DNA of 64,000 nt from a bacterium (GTDB lineage Bacteria > Verrucomicrobiota > Verrucomicrobiia > Limisphaerales > UBA11358): positions 32,337 through 96,336 of the forward strand of contig JAJXXW010000049.1 of the NCBI GenBank assembly GCA_021780905.1. Direction: 5' to 3'. The translations under genes were made by a program, and so were the position numbers. The notes under the pieces are model-generated. The model searched no databases and was not told the origin of the DNA. It saw only the letters and a program-made list of their open reading frames with translations. Positions 35,593 to 44,267 of the stretch are shown here, one piece after another (position 1 is the first letter of the stretch; the number at the start of each line of letters is the position of its first letter).

Positions 35593-36234
35593 ATGAAACC
35601 GCTCGCCGACTGCCGGCTCTACACCTTTGTGGACACGGCCTACCTGCATGGCCGCGCGCCGGAACAGGTCGCGCAGCAACTCTGCGACGGCGGCAGCGAT
35701 TTGATCCAACTCCGCGCCAAAAATATACCAGCCGGCGAAATCCGTGCGATGGCGGAAAAAATCCTGCCGGTGACGCGCCGCGCGAATATCGGCCTAGTCA
35801 TCAACGATGATCTGAACCTTGCGCAGGAAATCGGCGCGGATTTTTGCCATCTCGGTCAGGAAGATTTTTTCGACGCCGGCCACACGCACATTGCCCAATT
35901 GCCAATCGCCAATCGCCAATTGAAAATCGGTTTGTCCACCCACGCCCCCGCGCAGGCGGAGCGGGCGCTTGCCGCCGGGGCGGATTACCTCGCCATCGGG
36001 CCGATTTACGCCACCGGCACCAAGCCGACTGCCAAGCCCGTGACGCTCGACTACGTCCGCTGGGCGGCGGCAAACGTGAGCGTTCCGTGGTTCGCCATCG
36101 GCGGCATCAATCTGCAAACGCTCGACGCCGTGCTGGCGGCGGGCGCGACGAGAATCTGCATCGTCTCCGCCATTCTCAACGCGCCGGACGTGGCCAAAGC
36201 GTGCGCGGAATTTCGAGGAAGGTTGAGCCGGTAG
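35593..36234 (+). CDS. thiE: Thiamine-phosphate synthase
   Basis: This enzyme couples HMP-pyrophosphate and thiazole phosphate in thiamine synthesis. The start is ATG 35593 (213 residues) and not an upstream codon inside the phosphofructokinase gene. Motifs: IQLRAKN, GLVINDDLNLAQEIGADFCHLGQED, IGLSTHAPAQAERALAAGADYLAIGPIYATGTKP and WFAIGGINLQTL. An oddity is the segment IAQLPIANRQLKIG, encoded by tandem GCCAATC copies (35896-35925). It looks like an intergenic repeat absorbed in frame just before the GLSTH motif. The key residues remain, so the enzyme is probably active. Confidence 0.94.
   Translation: MKPLADCRLYTFVDTAYLHGRAPEQVAQQLCDGGSDLIQLRAKNIPAGEIRAMAEKILPVTRRANIGLVINDDLNLAQEIGADFCHLGQEDFFDAGHTHIAQLPIANRQLKIGLSTHAPAQAERALAAGADYLAIGPIYATGTKPTAKPVTLDYVRWAAANVSVPWFAIGGINLQTLDAVLAAGATRICIVSAILNAPDVAKACAEFRGRLSR
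35896..35925 (+). repeat. GCCAATC tandem repeat inside thiE
   Basis: About three copies of a CCAATCG/CCAATTG unit (ATTGCCAATCGCCAATCGCC then AATTG) lie inside the coding frame. They encode LPIANRQL without breaking it. Confidence 0.75.
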
Positions 36235-36237
36235 CAT

Positions 36238-36520
36238 CCGGTTCGGTTGGTGAAGCCAGCCCGGTGACTAACTATCCGCCCAATGGTTATGGCCTATAAG
36301 TGGAAACACGTGGCAGTGGTGCTGGGATTGGTATGGAGCCTATGACGGTGCATTGCAAATTTATCCGCGCGGGCCGGTGACGGGCACAAAACATGTCAAT
36401 CGCGGCGGTGGCATGGTGGGCGCCGAATATGACTGCCGCGTCTGCGATCGTGACAGCGACATCCCCACTTTTCGCGACAACTACGTCGGCTTTCGTTCTG
36501 TCCTGCCGCTGGGTCCGTAG
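36238..36520 (+). pseudogene. Decayed formylglycine-generating enzyme (FGE) C-terminus
   Basis: Two frames rebuild the last 90 residues of an FGE-sulfatase-domain protein. GEASPVTNYPPNGYGL runs into a stop codon; a small deletion then shifts to SGNTWQWCWDWYGAYDG, PRGPVTGTKHVNRGGGM and TFRDNYVGFRSVLPLGP-stop. The GNxWEWCWDWY and GFR elements are the FGE signature. The rest of the gene is absent. FGE-type proteins oxidise the sulfatase active-site Cys, though most bacterial copies with this fold have other roles. It starts 3 bp after thiE. Confidence 0.85.
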
Positions 36521-36623
36521 CAGGGTAGTTACCCGTTTTGGCGTTGTGCCAATGTTGATTGAGACTGTATAGCATGGGCACAGTTCTGATCTGCTGCAAA
36601 AAGCGCAGGGGGAGAAGATGGCC

Positions 36624-39122
36624 TCAGGCTTTGAGTTTGACCAGCTTGCGGGTGGTGGCGACCTCGTCCATCAGGCGGGCAAAGAAGGTCTGGTGGAGGG
36701 ATGATTCGCCAGCAAAGAACCAGCCGAGCAGTGGCAGAAGCACGAGCAAATACCAAAGCCATGGGACCGCCGGTGCGAACAGGTAAATGATGGCGGTCAC
36801 CCCCCCCGAGAGAAGTCCAAACAGCAAGCGCGACAACAGCGACCAACGACTGGTGAGCCGACAGCGGAAATGTCTTTTGCCTTTTTCCAAATCCTCGGTG
36901 GCCGTGGTCAAACGGAGCCGGGTCCAAGAGGAGGGCAGCACTTCAAAATCATGAGCCGTCCAACCGGTATCTGTTCGGACCAGCCAATTGGCGGAATCCA
37001 ACCGGTCGAGAATTGCATGCAAAAATTCCAGGCGATCCAGAGAACCATCCGACCAGAAGGTGAAGGTTCCCGGCACTTCTGCTTCAGCGCCCTGAGTCGT
37101 TGAACTTTCCACCGGAGAACTGGATTTAGTGACAGTTCGCCATTTGAACCGGGCCCAACCACGGACGATCGGCTGGAGAAAGAAGAGCAGTGCAACGAGA
37201 GGGCGCGACCAATAACGTTGTTTGTGCGATGGCAGATTTGCCTGAATCGCGGCGAGTCCACAGATGCCGAGTGAGATAATCAGGGTGACCAGCGCTAGTG
37301 GCACAAAGGGCGTAAAATTAAAAGCGAGTCCGATCAGAGGCAGGTTGATAAAAACATGATATCCCAGGCTCGTGCAATACATGAACGGCGACACCGGGTT
37401 CGACGCGTAGAGGCGCTGAAAAAAGGCGCTGCCGAAAACACCGTGATAAATTGCAGGGCCGCGCAACAGCAGGCCGGCAAAGGATGACGCATAAATGCGT
37501 CCGCGCCAAATGCCACCGCCAATGGCGCTGTAGTGTTCGGGGTGCTTGGCAATGAGCAGCGCCTCGGCTTCGCCGTAACCGATTTGCTGCTTGAGGTAAG
37601 CTTTGACGGTGGAGCGACGGTAATGCCAGACGAAAGCCGCCGGACTAAAACCGATTTTGAGCTGGCTGTCCTGCAGACGCCAGCAGATGTCCACGTCATC
37701 ACCTGCCTTGTGGAAAATGGGATCAAACATTCCAATTTGCTCCAGCGCCCATTTGTAGAAAGCCATGTTGCAACCGGGAATATGCTCGGCCTCCGTGTCG
37801 GTGAGCAGCACATGGGCCGGACCGCCGGGCGAGGCCATGACGGCGGCAGCGACACTGGAATCTTCCGGTGGCAGAAAATTGTGTCCCCCGATGCCGGCAA
37901 AATCACTGCGCAACAAATCATTCACCAGATAGTAAAGCCAGTCTTCATCCGCACGGCAGTCGTCATCAGTGAAGGCGACGATTTCTCCGGTGGCGGCGCG
38001 GATGCCGGTGTTGCGAGCGGCGGAAAGGCCCAGGTTCGTCTGGCGATGATAGCGCACGGAGGGGAATGCCTTGGCGATCTCCGGCGTGAGATCGGTGGAA
38101 CCATCGTCCACGAGGATGACTTCGTAGTCGGCGTAGTTCAAACGTCCGAGCGACTCCAGACAATTTCGCAAGGTGCGGCTGCCGTTGTAGGAGGCGACCA
38201 CGACGGAAACTTTGGGCGCGCGCGGCAGGGCAAAATGCGGGGCGATGTGATACTGGCGCTCCACGACGTGAAAGGAATCCTTCGGCTGGCGTTCGCGCGT
38301 GGTGAGCCCGAATCCCCAATCCGTGATTTGCAGACCACCGCGCCACCAGTCGTCGGTGTAACTGAAAACCACGGTGCCGGCGAGGCCGGCGCGGAAGGCG
38401 AGTTCGATCTGCCAGCCGAGAAACTCACATTTGTGGGGCTCGCCTTCGCGGAGGGAGTCCATGCCGAATTCACCGAGGATGAGTGGCTTGGCATCGGCGA
38501 GCGTTTGGAGCCGCGCGAGATAACCTGTGAACGGTTTGGGATTATGCAGGTAAACGTTGAAGCAGACAAAATCCACATTGTCCACTTGGAGGAATTCGGT
38601 CGGCGGATACGACGTGAAAGTATAAAGACAGTGCGGGTCCAGGCGGCGGGCCTCCTCAATGAGTTCGTTGATGAATTGCTGGACGCGGGCCACGCCGCTC
38701 CAGCGGACGATCTCGGCGGAAATTTCGTTGACGACGCTGAAGCCAAAAAGCGCGGGATGATCTTTGCAGGCGGCAACGGCATCGCAGACGGTGCGGCGGG
38801 CTTCGGCCTGGGCGGCTGCCGAATCGAGGAAACAAAGATGTTTTGCCCACGGAATGTCCACGAGGACTTTCAGGCCATGTTTGTGCAGGAGATCGAGAAA
38901 CCAGCGTGGTGGCACATAATAAACGCGAAGCACGTTGGCGCCCAGTTGTTGCAATTGTGCCAGATCGCGGCGGGTCTGTTCCAAGGAAGGAAACATTTCA
39001 CCGCTGGCATTCGGCGCAAATGGACCGTAAGTGACGCCCTTGACGTAAAACTTATCAGCTCCGAGCCGGAAAAACTTCCCATCCACCCGGACACGGTCTG
39101 GTGCGGCAGCGATGGAAGTCAT
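36624..39122 (-). CDS. Glycoside hydrolase-GT2 glycosyltransferase membrane fusion
   Basis: An 832-residue two-enzyme fusion. Residues 10-300 form a clan-A TIM-barrel glycosidase-like domain (FYVKGVTYGPFAPN, acid/base Glu133 in FSVVNEISAE, nucleophile Glu218 in PLILGEFGMDS), related to GH2/GH5-type barrels. From about 304 a GT2 domain begins (KVSVVVASYNGSRTLRNCLE, VILVDDGSTD, nucleotide-sugar-binding TDDDCRAD about 386-391, and AGDDVDICWRLQ). Membrane helices follow (about 590-640), then a soluble part and a last hydrophobic hairpin near 770-795. No signal peptide precedes the GH domain, so topology is puzzling. A small membrane protein is encoded 25 bp upstream. It is probably involved in polysaccharide synthesis with built-in trimming. 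Confidence 0.87.
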   Translation of the reverse strand: MTSIAAAPDRVRVDGKFFRLGADKFYVKGVTYGPFAPNASGEMFPSLEQTRRDLAQLQQLGANVLRVYYVPPRWFLDLLHKHGLKVLVDIPWAKHLCFLDSAAAQAEARRTVCDAVAACKDHPALFGFSVVNEISAEIVRWSGVARVQQFINELIEEARRLDPHCLYTFTSYPPTEFLQVDNVDFVCFNVYLHNPKPFTGYLARLQTLADAKPLILGEFGMDSLREGEPHKCEFLGWQIELAFRAGLAGTVVFSYTDDWWRGGLQITDWGFGLTTRERQPKDSFHVVERQYHIAPHFALPRAPKVSVVVASYNGSRTLRNCLESLGRLNYADYEVILVDDGSTDLTPEIAKAFPSVRYHRQTNLGLSAARNTGIRAATGEIVAFTDDDCRADEDWLYYLVNDLLRSDFAGIGGHNFLPPEDSSVAAAVMASPGGPAHVLLTDTEAEHIPGCNMAFYKWALEQIGMFDPIFHKAGDDVDICWRLQDSQLKIGFSPAAFVWHYRRSTVKAYLKQQIGYGEAEALLIAKHPEHYSAIGGGIWRGRIYASSFAGLLLRGPAIYHGVFGSAFFQRLYASNPVSPFMYCTSLGYHVFINLPLIGLAFNFTPFVPLALVTLIISLGICGLAAIQANLPSHKQRYWSRPLVALLFFLQPIVRGWARFKWRTVTKSSSPVESSTTQGAEAEVPGTFTFWSDGSLDRLEFLHAILDRLDSANWLVRTDTGWTAHDFEVLPSSWTRLRLTTATEDLEKGKRHFRCRLTSRWSLLSRLLFGLLSGGVTAIIYLFAPAVPWLWYLLVLLPLLGWFFAGESSLHQTFFARLMDEVATTRKLVKLKA

Positions 39123-39147
39123 ACTTGTGGGATTGGGTGGCAGGTCG

Positions 39148-39522
39148 TCACTGTTTGGCCACGCCTTGCGACCCGGCTTCCAACCGGGTTTCCGTGCGAT
39201 GCTTCAGCTCGTTCTTCACACTCACATGATATTTCCAGATGAGGTTGTCGGGCTGCGGTGTCTTGGGTTCCACTTCCAAGGCGGTGCGCTCAAGATCCTG
39301 GACCAAGTCGCGGTCATTGATGCGGGGCAGTTCTTGAATGAGCATCTGGTAAAGATGTTCGCATGATTGCCGGTCGCCGCGTTCTGATAGTAAAATAAAA
39401 TCCTCCACCTGCCGGGCATGAGCGGACTGGTTGGTGAGAGCTTGGTGGACGACCATCACGGACGAAAAAATCAATACGGCCACGGTAAGGAGCGCGTAAC
39501 GATTCCGACGCAAAAATTGCAT
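39148..39522 (-). CDS. Small membrane-anchored protein of unknown function
   Basis: A 124-residue protein. ATG 39522 (MQFLRRNRYALLTVAVLIFSS) was chosen over 39543 because basic residues directly precede the single membrane helix (about 8-27). The rest is helical and hydrophilic (QVEDFILLSERGDRQSCEHL, LPRINDRDLVQDLERTALEV). It is co-directional with the GH-GT2 gene 25 bp downstream, so it may be an accessory subunit. I do not recognise a family. Confidence 0.68.
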   Translation of the reverse strand: MQFLRRNRYALLTVAVLIFSSVMVVHQALTNQSAHARQVEDFILLSERGDRQSCEHLYQMLIQELPRINDRDLVQDLERTALEVEPKTPQPDNLIWKYHVSVKNELKHRTETRLEAGSQGVAKQ

Positions 39523-39906
39523 AAAGTTTGTATAGTGGAGCACTGAAAAAACCGCAACCTATTTACGGGGACAGGCCATCGGATAGCAACTTTCATGCAG
39601 CTCCAAAATCTCGCCGGCGACTGCGGTCGCGCCAAAGAAAAGGGTGGCTGGAGCATCCGTGTTTGAGCGGTGGTGCCCAGAAAGAGGCTGCCGGGTCTCG
39701 TTTTAGGACAAGCACAGCGAAAGGAAACGCCGCAACCAGCAGGCTTCGGCAGGCAGCGAGATCTGCGTCCGCCATTGATATATTAAGTCACGGACGCTGT
39801 CGGCTGGCGAACGTGGCGTTGAAAGTGGGCGTGGAAGATGCTAATTTCGGCTGCCTGGTCGGAAGTCCCATTGCATTAACCACTATTTTTCAACCGAGCC
39901 GTAATC
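39523..39906. other. Divergent intergenic region
   Basis: It lies between the divergent GH-GT2 operon (minus) and the prepilin gene (plus) and must contain both promoters. I see no gene, RNA or strong repeat. The base composition is mixed and short frames lack family resemblance. Confidence 0.4.
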
Positions 39907-40599
39907 ATGAAAGCGCCCAACGGGAAAATTTATTCCAGCAGAACCACAAAGGGAATGCCGGGGTTCACTCTGATCGAGTTGCTGGTGGTCATAGCCATCA
40001 TTGCCATTCTGGCGGCCATGCTGTTGCCCGCCCTGGCCAAGGCCAAGCAGAAGGCATTGCAGGCCAGTTGCGGCTCAAACCTGAAGCAAATCGGCGTGGC
40101 CCTGCAGATGTATGCGGACGACAACCATGATTCCTTGCCCGGGCCGGCGTGGGCGGGGGCGATGGCCAGCTATGACATCAGTTCCAGCCAGGAGTTGATT
40201 TGGTTTATCGCCAGCAATCTCGGCCAGCCTGCGCCTTCGGCCAATACCGTGGTTTCTAAAATTTTTGTCTGTCCCGGCTACCAGCAACTGGCGCCAGACC
40301 TGACTTCGCTCATCGGCCGGAAGGTTTATTTTCTCAACCCCAACATTGAACCCAACCCGGCGAATCCCGGGGCACGACCTTTTGGCGACCCGAGCACCTC
40401 CACGCCACCGCTGAAAACCTCCGCCATCAGCAGCCACCAGTCCCCGTCCGCCGCGTTTGCGATTTCCGATGTGGATCAGGCGCTCCCGCAGTTGAACCCC
40501 AGTGTCTCTTGGTGGACAGACTTGCCCAACAAACCGGTGCATGGTGCGGTTCGCAACCAGCTTTTTTTTGACTGGCACGTTGAAGCTGTAAAATGGTAA
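39907..40599 (+). CDS. Prepilin-type protein (DUF1559-like pseudopilin)
   Basis: A 230-residue type II secretion/type IV pilin-like protein. The class III leader is textbook: basic start, then [20 protein letters not shown] with cleavage after Gly and before Phe. A helical spine ([24 protein letters not shown]) follows, and the C-terminal [12 protein letters not shown] recalls the H-x9-DG-type end of the many prepilin paralogues of Planctomycetes and Verrucomicrobia. These are often present in dozens of copies of unknown role. It begins a 17-kb run of plus-strand surface-related genes. Confidence 0.88.
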   Translation: MKAPNGKIYSSRTTKGMPGFTLIELLVVIAIIAILAAMLLPALAKAKQKALQASCGSNLKQIGVALQMYADDNHDSLPGPAWAGAMASYDISSSQELIWFIASNLGQPAPSANTVVSKIFVCPGYQQLAPDLTSLIGRKVYFLNPNIEPNPANPGARPFGDPSTSTPPLKTSAISSHQSPSAAFAISDVDQALPQLNPSVSWWTDLPNKPVHGAVRNQLFFDWHVEAVKW

Positions 40600-40650
40600 T
40601 CCCCCCCGTCTCTGGCTGACTCCAAGATGTTTCACAAGACTTTACCTCGC

Positions 40651-42405
40651 ATGAAAAAACTCATCATTGCCGGGCTTCTGGCTTTTTCTGTCAATGAACT
40701 ACCAGCGGGAACACTCACCGGAACCTTCAGCCCCATTGCCACCGGCTCCAACGTGAATCTGACCGCCACGGGAAAATTGGACTGGGTGCAATGGGGGCTA
40801 TACACGGCGGACAGCATCAACCGCAAGGCCTCGGTCACACCGCAGATTGGCAATTATTCGTTGCTAGGTTCCCTCCCTGGAGCCCTGGTGTATGCCTACC
40901 AATACACCAACAATTACAACGGCTATAGCTGGTATGACGGCGTGCCCGTAACGACCATCACCAACACGCCCAACGGAGTTTGGGCCTATCAGTCAGATCC
41001 ATATTCTCCTGACGGCGCCATCGGATCGGGATTTCAAGTGACGGTTCCCGCCGACACAACCCAGAGAATCTTGCTGGTTTATGTTGGGGCCTACGGTGCC
41101 AAAGGAAAATTCACCGCGTCGTTGAGCGACGGCAGTGCCCCCACTTTCGCCAACGGCAGTTCGCCCGGTTCAACGGTGGACAACCCGTCCAATGGACCCG
41201 GTGGTGTTTTTGCCATCACCTACGCGGCCAATTCAAGCAACCAAACGCTCACGGTGACTTGGACGCTTGAACTCGGATATACCAATGATGCTAATGTCAC
41301 CCTGCAAGGAGCGGCCTTGACGGCAACCGGGGCAAACAACCCGCCGTTTGCGGTCATCACCAATCCGGTCAACAACGCCACCTTTGCGACCCCCACCAAC
41401 ATCACGATCAAGGCCAGCGCGCAGGATTTTGACGGCACGGTGACGAACGTGGCTTTTTATGCCGGCACGACGAAGCTGGGCCAAACCACGACGAGTCCAT
41501 ACAGCTTCACCTGGACGAACGCGCCGAGCGGTGATCATCTGCTCACCGCCGCCGCCACGGACAACAGCGGTGTCACCTCCAGTTCACAGCCGGTGGAAAT
41601 TTTTGTTTATGGCTCTGGTGGCAGCCAGACTAATACTGTCTCCTCCTCGCCTACGGCGGTTGACCTCACAGCCGAGGGCACATCCGACTGGGCGCATTGG
41701 GGCCTGCTGAGCAACACGAGCTTTGATTGCAAGAATCTCATCGCGCGCCAGATCAGCAACTTCACCGTGCTCGGCACCAATCCCATCCAGCAATATTCCG
41801 GCAACTATACCGCCTTTACCTGGTCGGACGGGACGCCCGATGCGAGCGTGAGCGGCACCGCCACGGGGGTGTTTATCACGGGCGCAACGAACGGGTTTCG
41901 GATCACGGCCCCGGCGGACAAGTATGCCCGGCAGTTAAAGGTTTATGTCGGTGGTTACGGTGTGCAAGGTGAGTTCCAGGCCTACTTGAGCGATTTGAGC
42001 GCGGCTCCCTACACGGATACCTCGGTCAGCAACGTCTATGGCAACAGCTATGTGGTTTATACCATCAACTACACGGCCGCCACCAACAACCAGCAGTTGA
42101 TCGTGGACTATCAAGCGTTGCAACTCTTCGATTCGGTTTACGGCAACGTGACGTTGCAGGCGGCCACGTTGCAGGGCGGTGCGCCGCTGGCAGTTCAGAT
42201 TATCAATCCGCAGTGGCAGGGCAACGCCTGCGCGTTTTCCTTTCTGACGCAGATGAACAATAATTACACGGTGCAATACACCTATCTGCTCAGCCCCGCT
42301 TCCTGGCAGACGCTCACCAGCTTCCAGGGGAACGGGACGGTGATGACAGTCACCAATCAAAACGCGACCAACGCCACCTGTTTCTACCGCGTGGTGACGC
42401 AATAA
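40651..42405 (+). CDS. Large secreted protein with two DWxxWG modules and an Ig-like domain
   Basis: A 584-residue exported protein. ATG 40651 starts a signal peptide (MKKLIIAGLLAFSVNELPAG); the upstream in-frame start (40627) is less likely. Two related beta modules of about 175 residues each open with LDWVQWGLYTADSINRKA (about residue 36) and SDWAHWGLLSNTSFDCKN (about residue 345). Both continue through a 'YNGYSWYDG' or 'YTAFTWSDGTP' motif and a VYVGAYGAKGKF or VYVGGYGVQGEF motif, and end NVTLQAA. Between them sits a Big/PKD-type domain (VAFYAGTTKLGQTTTSPYSF). The C-terminus ends NATCFYRVVTQ, shared with two other secreted proteins here. Function unknown; likely adhesion or glycan binding. 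Confidence 0.8.
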   Translation: MKKLIIAGLLAFSVNELPAGTLTGTFSPIATGSNVNLTATGKLDWVQWGLYTADSINRKASVTPQIGNYSLLGSLPGALVYAYQYTNNYNGYSWYDGVPVTTITNTPNGVWAYQSDPYSPDGAIGSGFQVTVPADTTQRILLVYVGAYGAKGKFTASLSDGSAPTFANGSSPGSTVDNPSNGPGGVFAITYAANSSNQTLTVTWTLELGYTNDANVTLQGAALTATGANNPPFAVITNPVNNATFATPTNITIKASAQDFDGTVTNVAFYAGTTKLGQTTTSPYSFTWTNAPSGDHLLTAAATDNSGVTSSSQPVEIFVYGSGGSQTNTVSSSPTAVDLTAEGTSDWAHWGLLSNTSFDCKNLIARQISNFTVLGTNPIQQYSGNYTAFTWSDGTPDASVSGTATGVFITGATNGFRITAPADKYARQLKVYVGGYGVQGEFQAYLSDLSAAPYTDTSVSNVYGNSYVVYTINYTAATNNQQLIVDYQALQLFDSVYGNVTLQAATLQGGAPLAVQIINPQWQGNACAFSFLTQMNNNYTVQYTYLLSPASWQTLTSFQGNGTVMTVTNQNATNATCFYRVVTQ

Positions 42406-42460
42406 AGGCGCGGCGGAGTTGTCCCGCGCCGGGCAGTCTGGTAAAACGCCGCAACTGCGA

Positions 42461-44263
42461 ATGCACAAATACCGAAGATTGCTCCAGTATGCGGGACGAC
42501 AACGGCTGCACTTTGTCGTGATCGCCGCGCTCACAATTGTCACTTCGGGACTGGCAGCGTTGCAACCGTGGCCGATGAAACTGCTGGCCGACCAGGTTCT
42601 TGGAAATATCTCCCCGCCCGCCACGCTGAATTCCATTCTAGGATTTTCGGCACTAACACCAACGCCAACGGTTCTACTGCTACTGGCTGTTTTCGGTGGC
42701 CTTGGCTTATTTCTGCTGAACAGCGTTCTGGACGTAATGCTGAGCCGGCTATGGACTTTAGCCGGGCGCCGCATGGTTTACGATCTGGCGGCGGATCTGT
42801 TCGCGCGAGCCCAACGCCGGTCGCTGCTCTTTCATTCCCGCAATTCCACCGGCGACATGATGGGCCGGATCACCGGCGATAGTTGGTGCGTCTATCAAGT
42901 GTTCGACACCCTGCTGTTCACGCCGGCCCATGCGGTGCTGACGCTTATCTTCATGGTGGTTTTGATGACGCAACTGGACGTGACGCTTACCATCCTCGCC
43001 TTCCTCGTCGCTCCCTTCATGGTGGGCGCGTCGTTTCTCGTCGGCAAACCACTGCGCCTCGCGGCGAAATTGAAGCGCGAGATTGAAAGCCGCATCCAGT
43101 CGCAAATCCAGCAGACACTCACCGGCATTCCCGTCGTCCAGGCTTTCGCGCAGGAAGACCGTGAGCAGGAGCGGTTCGAGCGCTTTGCCGACAGCGCCAT
43201 CCGCGCGCAGCAACGCAGCACGCTCATTGGCAGTCTCAACGGACTTAGTTCCGGCTTGATCGCAACTCTCGGCACTGGCGTGATCCTTTGGGTCGGTGCG
43301 CGCCACGTCACGGAAGGCAGTCTGACCATCGGCGGCATCCTCGTTTTTTTGGTCTATCTTAATTCATTGCAAGCTCAGATGCGAACTTTGGCCGGTGTCC
43401 ACACCGCGTTGCAGGGGCTCAGTGCCAACGTGGACCGCGTGGTGGAAGTCCTCGAAGCCGCACCAGAAGTTTCGGACAAGCCTGGCGCGGTCGTCCTGCC
43501 GCGCGTTCGTGGCCGTGTGCAAATCGAGAACGTCACTTTTGGCTACGAAAGCAATCACGCCATTTTGCACGCCGTGGCGCTCGCCGTTGAGGCGGGAGAA
43601 ACGCTCGCCATCATCGGTTCCAGCGGCGCAGGCAAAACCACGCTCGTCAATCTCATCCCGCGCTTCTTCGATCCATGGCAGGGTCGTGTGCTGGTGGACG
43701 GACGCGACCTGCGCGAGGTGCCACTCCAGAGTCTGCGCTCGCAAATTGCGCTGGTGTTACAGGAGCCTTTTCTCTTTCCGATTTCCATCGCTGAAAACAT
43801 CGCTTTCGGCAGACCGGACGCCGCGCGCGCGGAAATCGAAGCCGCCGCGCGCGCCGCAAACGCGCATGAATTCATCCAGCGTCTGCCCCTGGGCTACGAT
43901 ACGGTTATTGGCGAACGCGGCATCACACTCTCCGGCGGCGAGCGCCAGCGGCTCTCCATCGCGCGCGCACTGCTCAAAGATGCGCCAATCCTGATTCTTG
44001 ATGAACCGACCAGCGCACTGGATGCGGAGACCGAACAATCCATTCTTCAAGCGCTGGAAAGACTGGTGGCAGGCCGCACCACTTTCATCATCGCGCACCG
44101 GCTGTCAACGATCCGCCGCGCAAGTCGGATCGCCTTGCTGGAGAACGGCACCATCGCCGAAATCGGCACGCACCCGGAACTCCTGGCGCGTGGGCAACTA
44201 TACGCCCGCCTCCATAGCATTCAGTTTGATCTGAAACAACCGGTTGTGGACGCGATAAAATAA
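42461..44263 (+). CDS. ABC exporter subunit A (permease-ATPase fusion)
   Basis: A 600-residue half-transporter of the type IV ABC exporter (MsbA/lipid-exporter) class. The N-terminus has six membrane helices (about 20-300); the nucleotide-binding domain has Walker A IIGSSGAGKTTLVNLI, signature LSGGERQRLSIARALL, Walker B ILILDEPTSALD and the H-loop IAHRLSTIRR. ATG 42461 (MHKYRRLLQYAG) is preferred; a TTG at 42419 would add 14 residues. It is followed 4 bp later by a homologous half-transporter, so the two probably form a heterodimer. Substrate unknown; the context of glycan and secreted proteins suggests a lipid-linked or polypeptide surface component. Confidence 0.93.
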   Translation: MHKYRRLLQYAGRQRLHFVVIAALTIVTSGLAALQPWPMKLLADQVLGNISPPATLNSILGFSALTPTPTVLLLLAVFGGLGLFLLNSVLDVMLSRLWTLAGRRMVYDLAADLFARAQRRSLLFHSRNSTGDMMGRITGDSWCVYQVFDTLLFTPAHAVLTLIFMVVLMTQLDVTLTILAFLVAPFMVGASFLVGKPLRLAAKLKREIESRIQSQIQQTLTGIPVVQAFAQEDREQERFERFADSAIRAQQRSTLIGSLNGLSSGLIATLGTGVILWVGARHVTEGSLTIGGILVFLVYLNSLQAQMRTLAGVHTALQGLSANVDRVVEVLEAAPEVSDKPGAVVLPRVRGRVQIENVTFGYESNHAILHAVALAVEAGETLAIIGSSGAGKTTLVNLIPRFFDPWQGRVLVDGRDLREVPLQSLRSQIALVLQEPFLFPISIAENIAFGRPDAARAEIEAAARAANAHEFIQRLPLGYDTVIGERGITLSGGERQRLSIARALLKDAPILILDEPTSALDAETEQSILQALERLVAGRTTFIIAHRLSTIRRASRIALLENGTIAEIGTHPELLARGQLYARLHSIQFDLKQPVVDAIK

Positions 44264-44267
44264 TTTT

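Noticed and set aside
37533..39242. Plus-strand frame of 569 codons opposite the GH-GT2 fusion
   Set aside because: Shadow; the minus-strand protein carries all catalytic motifs.
42407..42430. GC-rich hairpin GGCGCGG...CCGCGCC after the DWxxWG gene
   Set aside because: No T-tract follows, so a terminator call is not supported; the ABC genes downstream may be co-transcribed.
42419..42460. TTG start for the first ABC exporter subunit
   Set aside because: The potential SD is too close to the TTG, and ATG 42461 gives the usual short N-terminus before helix 1.
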